Assembly: GCA_034696485.1 (NCBI GenBank)
Contig: JAQIWT010001011.1
Location: forward strand, 1 to 13,092
Length of the DNA stretch: 13,092 nt
DNA from: Isohypsibius dastychi
Taxonomy: Eukaryota; Tardigrada; Eutardigrada; Parachela; Isohypsibiidae
Direction: 5' to 3'
Positions 1 through 8,600 of the stretch are shown one piece after another. Every line of letters begins with the position of its first letter. Position 1 is the stretch's first letter. A program made the position numbers and the translations under genes. The notes under the pieces were generated by a model. The model ran no database searches. It was not told where the DNA came from and saw nothing but the letters and a program-made list of their open reading frames with translations.

Positions 1-230
1 TTTGTTCTGCTGAAATTTCCTCCCATTCGATCTTCCGCATCTCAGTAACATAGTTGCTTCCTGTCCCATTTGTGGAATTGAAAAATGTCTTATGTGAAGA
101 GAGGACATGGAGCGACGACGAAGAGATGGTGGAGCATACAGAGGATGAACTTTCGCAATCAGGCAGCGCTGCAGAGACATCCCAGTTCGACTTAAATGCT
201 TCTTTGGGCAGTCTTGATATCAATGAATGA
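1..230 (+). CDS. 3' end of an unrecognised gene (partial, frame uncertain)
   Basis: An open frame runs from about base 53 (after a possible acceptor ending CATAG) to a TGA at 228-230. It encodes an acidic, Ser/Glu-rich tail that includes WSDDEEMVEHTEDELSQSG and ends SLGSLDINE. A second frame over bases 10-99 reads more naturally as LPFDLPHLSNIVASCPICG and then hits a TGA after KCLM. That frame carries a CPIC pair like half of a small zinc-binding module. The two frames look like parts of one protein separated by a one-base shift or an unrecognised short intron near base 95. The gene continues off the left edge. No AATAAA is seen close behind the stop. I do not recognise the family. Confidence 0.4.
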
Positions 231-1514
231 ATTTGCCTTCTTGCTTTGGATTATTGTTCTTGTTTAGAATTTTCATAATAATCGTCTCATTTATCCTTAT
301 CTGAATTAGCGCCGATTATTTTTATTTTTACAATTTTTTTTTATGGAAATTGTCTCATTTTTTCCTTACAAGCTGTTGATGTTATGGTCAGTTCAAGTTT
401 GGATGCGGGTGTTTATAATTCAGAAAAATTTCACAAAATGCAAAGTGAGTCCATATTCATTTTGAAAGTGAGTACGGATCGTACTCGTCCAAGCCCTCGT
501 TGCAATAGGCACACACGTTTGGAAATAATCCTCGCTTAGTGAATCCACGACATAGAAAAATAATCCTCATATGAATTTTTCGCAAGCTATGTAATCGAAC
601 ATTAAATGTATGTCGATAAATCCCCCTTCTTCTACCTGCCTGAAAATTTGTTGAAGTGAAAGTCCCAGTGAAATCATGCCGCATAGCAAGCATTTGAGCA
701 TACAAACAGGGATTTGGCTGAGGCAATCAGATAATTTCTAGATAATATTGTTTATTGGGCCAAGTTGCGCCACCTGTATAAGCAACGTCACTCAACAAAC
801 GAGCTCATTTGAAAGATCATAACTTCTCTTCAAAAATCTGAACGGCCTCAAAAACGTTGATGATAATTCTTATCTATGTTTTCAATTCTGAAGAGAACTA
901 CTGGACGAGAAGTATTATTAAGGACTTTCAGGGTGTTTAAAACGCGCATAAGCACAAGTCTATTGATTATTCAACAACTTTGCCTCATTATTCAACAACA
1001 ATGGGAATGCTGACCTCAGAGAGAGCCTGCCCCAACTATCGCTGGAAAACCCAGTTCAATATGAATTTTTCCGTGAAAAGGCACTGTTGATTACGTACTT
1101 ACATTCAAATACGTTGTTCTGGGTAACGACAGAGAGTAGGTCCTGGGATATTCCCTGTTTCAAGTGAGGTAGCAACAAAACTGAACTGCGAAACTAAAAC
1201 AGTTGAAAATGGCAATTCGGATTTAAGCAGAGTTTGTACGACATGGAACGATGCAAAGTTTGCGCATGAAACCAATGAGTGTGAAATTCTCGCTTGAGCT
1301 TTTCAGCAATCGAAAACGAATTTATCAGGCTTGCAGCTTGGAAACTCACTGTACACAGCGTTTATGCAAAGAAACCTTCGAGAGCAAATTTCCAAGTTGG
1401 AATATTCTGTTTAACAATGATAACGCACCTAGCCGAATTTGTTTGCCTTTCTTCGAGTAGTTGATACGGTACGATTCAAAAAAGCTAGAAAAAGCGGAAC
1501 GCTGGAGTGTGTGC
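231..1514. other. Non-coding stretch with no supported gene
   Basis: About 1.3 kb of AT-rich sequence between the 3' end of the left-edge gene and the 3' end of the kinase gene, so it is a convergent intergenic region. Open frames of 60-90 codons occur (457-726 minus, 1251-1460 plus), but none has a recognisable domain or splice sites that link it to a neighbour. The minus one has no ATG start. No RNA gene, tandem repeat or polyadenylation signal was found that could be assigned with confidence. Confidence 0.5.
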
Positions 1515-2401
1515 TCAAAGCTGTTTGAAGAGCGATAAGGTCAACAATACGGAGCGGCTTCGTCGAAAAATTTCATGGAGCTGAATAAAGGTACGAGTAT
1601 AGTCGACTTCTGCCAAGCCGAAGATCTGCTGCTTGGCATATCTGAAAAATTCTAATTGATCAGCCAGCAGGGCAGGTGTCCGACAGACAAACAAGCACGG
1701 CTTCCATGCCGAAAAACTCCGCATATCTGTTACAGCTTGGAACTGAACAGCCAGCCTGATCTGCAGATTGACAATACGCCTTAGACGCACCTGGGGGACA
1801 GAGTTCAAGAATATGTGGCGAAGTATCTTTTCGGGCGTTGGTCGTTTTTCTGGATCAAGCTTAAAGCACTGTATAATAAGGTCATGCAGATGCACATTGA
1901 TTCTAGGGTCAACCACCGGGAGCTTTCCTTCTGCAAGGTCACTCAAGAAGATGGAGAAGTACTGCTTAGGAAAGTCGCCTTTGTTCATCTGTCTTCGTTG
2001 TACTGATCCGAAACCTGCGATGTCCAGAAAAACGCATCCAAGGCTCCAAATATCGGTTTTCCGTCCCACTGCAGGATATGATCTGTCACTTGGCATATAT
2101 CTAAACTCGTACTTGGCAGCCATCTCTGGTGACATGTAAAGAATGGTCCCGCGCATGGTTTCAATGTTACAAGAACGAGTGCGAGAACCGGCCAAAAATA
2201 CCGGATCATCAACGTCAGCAATCTTCAGCACGGTTTTCCCACAGGTCAATTTCTTTACTAGGATGTTTTCCGGTTTCAAATCAGTGTGGACGATGCGGTT
2301 TTCATGCAGAAATGCAACGCCATTGGTCAACTGCCGAACTGCTCGTATTTGAGCTCCCTTCTTGAGCTTGTGCTCCTTCAGGTAGTCACCTAAATTACGA
2401 C
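1515..2401 (-). CDS. Protein kinase, C-lobe exon (5' exons not found)
   Basis: A terminal exon encodes about 294 residues. It starts after an acceptor reading TTGTTGGCAG at 2402-2411. An in-frame TGA lies a few codons upstream of this point, so splicing or truncation is required. Kinase landmarks appear in order: hinge-side NLGDYLKEH, catalytic loop HTDLKPENILV, the metal-binding segment KIADVDD where DFG is usual, activation-segment end YMSPEMA, TDIWSLGCVFLDIAG of helix F, and the closing Arg in EKRPTPEKIL. About 90 further residues follow with no recognised domain. The catalytic Asp, Asn and metal-binding Asp are present. HRD has become HTD and DFG has become DVD, so the family is divergent and activity is uncertain. 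The N-lobe (glycine loop, VAIK lysine) was not found upstream, where a foldback element begins 150 bases away. It could be a working gene with distant 5' exons or a truncated copy. Confidence 0.75.
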
Positions 2402-2552
2402 CTGCCAACAAAGTAAGAGTTCATTCGGTTTCACTGAACAAATGGGAATCAGTTGTCAGGCTTGAGACACCATCCACGGCTTCCCGGTACCGAGCAGGTA
2501 CCACCGACCAAAAAAACCTCTTTGGGAGCGGAGGTTAAATCTTGCGTACGAG

Positions 2553-2598
2553 GGCCGGTGCCTATTGTGCCTGGCCGGCTTTAATGTGCCTGGCCACA
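2553..2598 (+). repeat. Left terminal inverted repeat of the 333-bp element
   Basis: This 46-base arm pairs with 2840-2885. The two differ at about two positions (GGCTTTAATG against GGTTTTAATG, and GCCTGGCC against GCCCGGCC). High identity between the arms suggests a fairly recent insertion. Confidence 0.8.
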
Positions 2599-2839
2599 AA
2601 CAGTCAAACCGTCCTAAATTAAGCGAGATTTTCTTGTAATCCGGGTGATATGTGCAGTCTACTGCACACATCTGTGCATTCAACTGCACAGATACATTGA
2701 TTCCGATGATTGAAATATGGAAATGGTTGCATGATTTTGATCTCACTTTCAATAAATTTCAACTTCATAAGGTCTTATGTGATTCTTGATACACTTGATC
2801 CAATAGCAGCGGGTACGGCGTCGAACATGAAGCTGCAAA

Positions 2840-2885
2840 TGTGGCCGGGCACATTAAAACCGGCCAGGCACAATAGGCACCGGCC
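2840..2885 (-). repeat. Right terminal inverted repeat of the 333-bp element
   Basis: Reverse complement of 2553-2598 with about two mismatches. It ends at GGCACCGGCC and is followed by TTTGGACT, which does not match the left flank. Confidence 0.8.
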
Positions 2886-3398
2886 TTTGGACTAAACTCG
2901 GAGAAATAGTAGACTACCGTGGTTTGTTTTTTCAAATGTGTGCGTGCCTTCACGATAGATAGAATTTCTTAGATGCCTCATTATATCAGAAGCCCGACCA
3001 TTTCGAAGCGCGTCAAACTGATCCGGTTTCTCGAACGTCGTGTATTCGAACCAGAATGTTGCAGTTAACCGTGATTTGCCAGTTTACCGTGTCTGCAGAG
3101 AAGAAGGGGGGGGGGGGTGATCAGCCAGGAGCAGTTGATTAGGGGCATGCTTGTGAAAATGCGATAAAATCTTCACGTGCAGGATACGCAGACCGCGATA
3201 CCTGACTGAATTTGCAACTTGGCAAACAATAGAAACTACGAAGAATTATGCTTTATGTTCCTGCAGATTTTCATCACTGTTTCACCCTATCCTGATAAAC
3301 AGCAATTGCATGAGCGAAATCGTAGCAGATAAAATCGTAGCTAGTTTAAGTATTTTTTGGTTCAAAATCATCATCACACCAATCATCAAGATAACTCA
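2886..3398. other. Non-coding stretch with a 12-base G run
   Basis: About 0.5 kb with no supported gene between the MITE-like element and the valyl-tRNA synthetase pseudogene. A run of twelve G residues sits at 3106-3117 on the plus strand. No exon with usable splice sites and a recognisable product was found on either strand. Confidence 0.5.
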
Positions 3399-4828
3399 TC
3401 AGCGATTCACAAACTCCGCAATCAAATTTCTTATCCCAGGTATTTCTGCCATCTTCTTCTTCAACTCTAAAGCATTCCCACCACCTTATCTCGGTACAAC
3501 TGAGACCCACTCGAATATCTGTTCCCACTCAACGCTTCTTCTTCTTCTTTGGCCAACTTCCCACTCAGTTTTCCCAACTGACTCTCATATCTCCAACTCC
3601 ATCCGAAAATCGACCGCATTTTCCAGCTGCACAAATATTCTCCCTCCGTTCTCTATAATCTCCACCGCACATCCTTCCGGCTTCTTCGATGCATCTAAGA
3701 ACTCACAACTACTCGATATCGATAAGATCCTCAAATATTCCGACAATTTCTCCAAATCAGACCTGAGATTCTCATCTGGAAGTTCAACGTATAGAGGAAC
3801 CTGCTCTTTACCCAACCCATACTGAGCACGGATCTTTTTGACTTGCATTCCAATCGCAAATATGGTTTTCATGTCCGAGTCGAGATTTGAAAGGTCACCG
3901 GAGTGGGAAATTTGGATGTCGTTTGGATTGGGGAAGTGGGCTATACAGATGCTCTACGATCAATGGTTGATCGGTATGGGAAGACGCTGGTAAAGTTATT
4001 ACGCGAGATTCGGCATGAAAATACTGATGAGACGGAGATAGACGTCGAAAATGTTGAGCACCGTTGAGCTTATTCAGTGAGGCGAATGCGAGTCTGACCT
4101 GAAAAAATGCCACCATCACTATCAAACAACATTGGGGAGCTGTCTGAAAAGAATGGAAAAACGAAACAAAATATTTTGGATAAATTGGATTAGACTGGAA
4201 CTATAACTCTAATATCGGTACGAATTTCAGAGCATTTCACTAAAATTTAAGGAAAAACGCAACTGATTCTCACCCACTCAATATCAATTGAACTAAATAA
4301 AGAACAACAAAAAGTTCACAGAAACAGGAATCTTGAAGTTATTCTATTGGAAGTGAGAGAAAGAATGATTAAATCGAAAAAAAACAGGTACAATTTTTTA
4401 TTCCGCGAATAAAGTTCAGAAGTACAAACACGACATTATGAAACTCAAATTAAAAACGCAATTGGGTTTATGATAAAAAGTTACATGCCTATTTTCAGAG
4501 CCGGCTTGACGCATTCCAAATACACATCACTGAAGTCCTCATACCAGAACGCGTAAAGACTCTCCGCTGCCACATCCAACTCCATCGTCTCCAACCCAAC
4601 TGTACAATTCTCCACCAGTCTCCGCAAGCTGCTCAAAATCCACTCATCAATCAAACTCCGTTCGCTCCTCTCTCCGACCTGGTGACCTCCACTTGAGATT
4701 TTTCCATGTCTCTTCACAAAAATGAAACGCTTGCCAGATCTTGTTGCAGAATTTGTTCGTACTCTCAATGTCTTCTTTTCGCAAGTCCATTAACATGATT
4801 TCACAATTTGGAGTTGTACTCTGGCGGA
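3399..4828 (-). pseudogene. Valyl-tRNA synthetase pseudogene, 3' part of the gene
   Basis: Reading the minus strand in pieces recovers the C-terminal third of a eukaryotic class I valyl-tRNA synthetase. Segment 1 (from 4828, after a CTGCAG acceptor) includes NKFCNKIWQAF of the anticodon-binding region. Segment 2 (about 4700-4484, shifted one base) includes SLIDEWILSSL and YAFWYEDFSDVYLECVKPAL. Segment 3 starts after an acceptor at 4099-4101 and includes VYLRLISIFMP and LYQRLP. Segment 4 (about 3900-3590) includes MQVKKIRAQYGLG and EGCAVEIIENGG. Segments 5-6 give the Lys/Glu-rich C-terminal coiled coil, ending with TGA at 3399-3401. Damage includes adjacent TAA codons at 4001-3996, TGA at 3962-3960, TAG at 3956-3954, and frame changes near 4700, 4080, 3590 and 3490. 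A retained intron-like gap (about 4480-4102) argues for a DNA-level duplicate, not a retrocopy. An expressed, error-free gene is ruled out unless the assembly is very poor. Confidence 0.8.
4102..4480 (-). other. Presumed relic intron inside the valyl-tRNA synthetase pseudogene
   Basis: About 380 bases of AT-rich sequence separate the VYLECVKPAL segment from the next homologous segment. It ends on the minus strand in a good acceptor (TTTTTTCAG at 4099-4107). A possible donor (GTAACT) lies just after the KIG codons near 4483, but its phase does not fit the downstream frame. That mismatch is consistent with decay. No other gene was seen in the gap. Confidence 0.45.
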
Positions 4829-4969
4829 CTGCAGAATTCGAGAAAACACGTTCAGAAAGTACAATAGAGTTATCGAATGATGACTCGATATTTTTGAGAG
4901 ACCATGATTGCACTCATTACAAAATATCGACAACTAAATTACCCAGAAATTAATTTCCATAAATCGTAC

Positions 4970-5679
4970 CTGGATATCTTCCATTTGCTTGATATGAATG
5001 TACAATTTTGGGTTAATTTCTTTCAGGTCGAAAAGAGGACTGCATTCGATGGCTTCTATCAATTCCCTGGCGCACGAACAAACTAAAAAACAGACAATTT
5101 GAAGTTAAATTCCACATTTTTTTATTTTTCGGAACCAAAAATGAAGTTCGAACCTTTATACTTCCGGAAGTCCCAGTTATGTATAAGTCGAGACGGGATG
5201 ATACTCTCGTCATTCATATGACATTCCAGGCAGTAATAAAGCCGATCAAAATTGCAAAGTCGAGAATTCTCTCGACCTAAAAATAGAAGAAACCAAATTA
5301 ATCGATCGGCTCAAAAATAAAAACTGAGAACTGAAGCAAAACGAAATGTTTCATATTCAATAAATTATTTATGCATTTTTTTTAAGTCGGATTACAGGTG
5401 AACTCGAATTTCTAAAGGAAAGTATAAGACGATTTCTGGCAAAAGTGCGAGAAACTTACCAAGAGCCAGAGTTCTAGAGCAGCCACCGCATTTATAATGC
5501 TGAGCGCTCATTCCTCTTTCAACGGGAATCCTGACCAAAAGTTCTCGTTTTTTACCCTGAAATTTAATAAAAAAGAACTTTGAACATCTTCAAATCCTCA
5601 ATACCTCGAGACTTCGACTGGATACAAAGTCCTTGCTATCCAACACTTCAAAGCCATGATCTCCGTCGGTTGAGAGCGT
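4970..5679 (-). other. Rubicon-homology zinc domain block, first half (exons 11-14)
   Basis: Exons 11-14 join in phases 0,1,1,0 with no stop and give about 136 residues. Key positions: CGGC in exon 12, then CNFDRLYYCLECH and the highly conserved HNWDFRKYK in exon 13, then INPKLYIHIKQMED in exon 14. In PLEKHM1, Rubicon and DEF8 this is followed by a helical linker and two more Cys/His clusters ending in a C-x2-C/H-x2-C finger. Those were searched for on the minus strand down to base 1 and not found. Confidence 0.8.
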
Positions 5680-8600
5680 CTATCAAATAAAACACTTAGT
5701 AGAATGGCAGGCATAATATTAACATAGTTAACATGATCCAATCACAAACGACGAAGAAAAACGGAAGTTCGGCAAGGAAGTTATTGAAAAATGACAAGAT
5801 AACAAGCGATTTCAGGAGATCAGACATCTTCACTTCGTCCAAACCCTACTGCCTGCCACTCAGCAAGGTTATGTTTCGCCTTTTTTACTAAATGAGCAAT
5901 TATGTAGAAAAGCGGACAGTCATCTCGAATTAGTTCAAGCGTAATTTCACAACCATTTCGTGGAACCAAGCACTAACTTGGAAAAAAAACTGAAAACGAG
6001 ATAAGACATCTTGTACAACTGGTGTACCAATCAGCAAATATTACACTTTTTGTCCACAAATTGGTCACTGCTCATTCTTACATATGAAGGTCAACTGGAC
6101 AGTTCGAGCACCGGTTCCTGAACCAATTTTCAACATACTCTACGTTGGTATTCGAGATTCAGTGTTCAATTCAGCAGGCTACTCTGTGGATGCCACGTTT
6201 CCGGTGGGATTGTTCGAAAGAAACTTTGGAAAAAGGGTTAATCTCAAAAGAACTCCAAATCTTTCAACAAATTTCTGATAAAAAAACTTTTTCTACATCA
6301 GTCAGCTCCAGTTCCATGAAAGGTTTTTCTCAAGTTTAATCGAAGATGTAGAATTAAGTCGCCTTACGAGACATCGTTGCGATTCCCACCCATTTTCTAC
6401 CGTTACACCTAATACTATACAATTAAAGTTAGAACGCACATCGATTTTTTTCAAAGGCACAAAACGAAGATTTTTATCGTCTAGCTGTTAAACTGTTAAG
6501 AATGCTCAATTCAAAGACGACTTCACCACAATCCATCCACAATTCAGTCTATTACAATCACTCACCCCAGAATTGGAGAGATTCGGTGTAGTTGTCGTAC
6601 TGCTGGCACTTTGAATATCGTTCACCATCTGAGCGAATTGAGATGATCCGATTCCCAGCGAACTGGAAAATCCGGTCGAAGTTGCTAGCGCGACTCCCCG
6701 TTGAACGACGTCATCGAAACTCTGCCCTAAAACAAGAAACAATGTTCAAAATACGGCATAATTTTGCTTCGACTATTCCGATTTTCAACCACAGCAGATC
6801 TTCATCAAATTATTCCGAAGCTAAAATAGTATGAAAAAGAACCGAAAAAACATCGATATATTTTATCTAAAACTTTTCATGTCAAATATCGAAGAATAAC
6901 AGCAGGCCTCATGACTGCTAACGGAGAAGAGCATCATAACGGAGGAGATAGTGTAAAAAAATAAATAAAGTGCTTCTGTGTCAAATTTTTGGGAAATTTA
7001 TGAGCAATAACTTGCTTTAAATACGAACTTGTATCGGAGCGATGTTTTCTGGCGGAAGTCGGTCGAAGGGCGTCTAGAGAGTCTTCAAATGAAGACGACC
7101 ATCCAGTATTCCTCGTCAACAAATTTCCGGAATGTCCGGATGAGAAGCTTTCATCAAGCAGACCGTCACCAAGCCGATTCAAAGACGTCCTTGTGGAAAT
7201 CGGTAAGGGATTTGAAATGCTCGGACTGGGATCAATGGTTGGACCGGAAGTCGTGTCATTCTGAATGTGGAAAATACAAAGTTCATTCTGTGGTAATTGT
7301 ATTTGTTTGAAGACAAAATAAATGGTTACTAGAACAAAGTCGAAATTGTTAAAAAAACGGTGTCAAAAGCTGAAAAACGATGACTAAATAAAAAAAGGCT
7401 AGATCATACAACGGATAAAGTTATCTGTACAGGAATAATTAAGGAATAATATAAAAGTAATTGAGAACGAAAATCCCGAAAAACATGCATTAATTTTATT
7501 TAAATTTCACTCCATTTTGAAGTCAGTTATTTTTCGAAGTCTCGTTCCAATAATCTTCTTGAGATATTTCACCGTTCAACTCACCGGTGGCCGGTGCCGG
7601 AACTGGACTTCTTCCACTTTTCCGGTCGCTAACAGTCGTCAAACATAAAATGGCATCCAGTTCGTGATCAGGTCCTTCGATTTCATGGACATTATGATGG
7701 ATGGCAGGAATGATTGTTGGAATGTTGGAATCCACGTCGGAAGCAATATTTGAGACCGGCGGAAGTGGAGAGGAAGCTGAACGAAGTCGCCGGAGTTTCG
7801 GACGTGTTCGAGTATGAATCAGTCAAATCATCGGTGGACTCGGAATTGTCAGTTTGGTCATTTTCAACGACGCGGACGACTTCTTCTATTCGAACTATCG
7901 GCAAACCTGGAAAAACATACAATTAATTCACATGACCGAGAAATCAAAGAAGAATAGAATTTCTTCCAGACCTAAGACTCAATGGCAGTTCAAAAAAACC
8001 CCACGAAATTGACGTGAAATTCAGTCCGAGGCTCTGTGGATGTCAATTTCATAGCTCAGCAATTTACCTCGTGCAAGTCTACACAAACCAGAACAAGAAT
8101 GCAAAAAAAAAACTTTTTGAAAAAGGCAGTTAAGTGAACAAAGTTGTCAGGAATTCCGGGAGAAAGCGCTGGAAGATGAGCCAGAAAAACATCAACAGAT
8201 AATATTCCGTAATTCTAGGTGAACACTTGTTATGAATCAGTTGTTTTAATTGGCCGGATTGATCTTAATTTCACCTCGACTTTGACCACACCACACCACA
8301 CCACTACGCATTTTCACACAAGTAGTGTACGGATATCACAAAAAAGATTTGAATTTCTTGCTGTGAACAAGGGACTTCTTTGTATTTTGGAATGCACCGG
8401 TTCAAAAACACGGTCGGTAGAAATAACTGAACAATTATCGCGCACACAATTATTGTTTTGCAGAAACGAAGTGTTAAATTCAAGAGACCTGAAAAACTAA
8501 TCTCGTACATCAATCGGAAATGAATAAAATATACCCTACGGTACGTACTTTGGGCGAAGGGTTTCTCCGCACGAGAATAACTGGGATCCGGAATCAGTCC

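Larger units (their letters stand above)
2553..2885. mobile_element. Foldback MITE-like element, 333 bp
   Basis: The ends are inverted repeats of 46 bases: 2553-2598 beginning GGCCGGTGCCTATTGTGCCT, and its reverse complement at 2840-2885, with about two mismatches. The interior of about 240 bases is AT-rich and has a smaller palindromic patch of TGTGCAGT/ACTGCACA repeats near 2650-2695. It codes for nothing recognisable. The structure is that of a non-autonomous DNA transposon (MITE). No clear target-site duplication could be read from the flanks, so the exact outer limits may differ by a few bases. It lies just 5' of the kinase exon. Confidence 0.75.

Noticed and set aside
457-726. Minus-strand open frame with a CAYC pair
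   Set aside because: It has no ATG, no convincing splice sites and no matching partner exon. One C-x2-C pair is not enough to claim the missing zinc-finger exons of the PLEKHM-like gene.
1768-2365. Several plus-strand open frames opposite the kinase exon
   Set aside because: The kinase motifs are on the minus strand. The plus frames are by-products.
2456-2953. Open frames of 60-98 codons across the MITE-like element
   Set aside because: They run through the inverted repeats and repeat the same translated segment because of the palindrome. They are not genes.
3040-3060. TTCGAA-type sequence resembling a tRNA T-loop
   Set aside because: No acceptor stem, anticodon arm or D-loop could be drawn around it on either strand.
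3020-3075. Minus-strand stretch reading NILVRIHDVRETGSV, resembling a kinase N-lobe segment
   Set aside because: It stops immediately after and has no donor site. No glycine loop or VAIK lysine is nearby, so it could be chance. A paralogue alignment would decide.
3310-3825. 171-codon plus-strand open frame
   Set aside because: It is antisense to the valyl-tRNA synthetase pseudogene, whose minus-strand pieces match the enzyme's C-terminus. The plus frame has no recognisable domain.
4481-4768. Possible terminal exon giving the PLEKHM-like gene a synthetase-derived tail
   Set aside because: The sequence matches valyl-tRNA synthetase, and its own upstream part is in another frame. No acceptor gives a phase-0 join from 4970 with a long open frame, so a fusion protein is not supported.
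8285-8304. Four ACCAC repeats considered as a possible array
   Set aside because: A 20-base simple repeat inside an intron, with no spacers. It is not a CRISPR array or a minisatellite of note.
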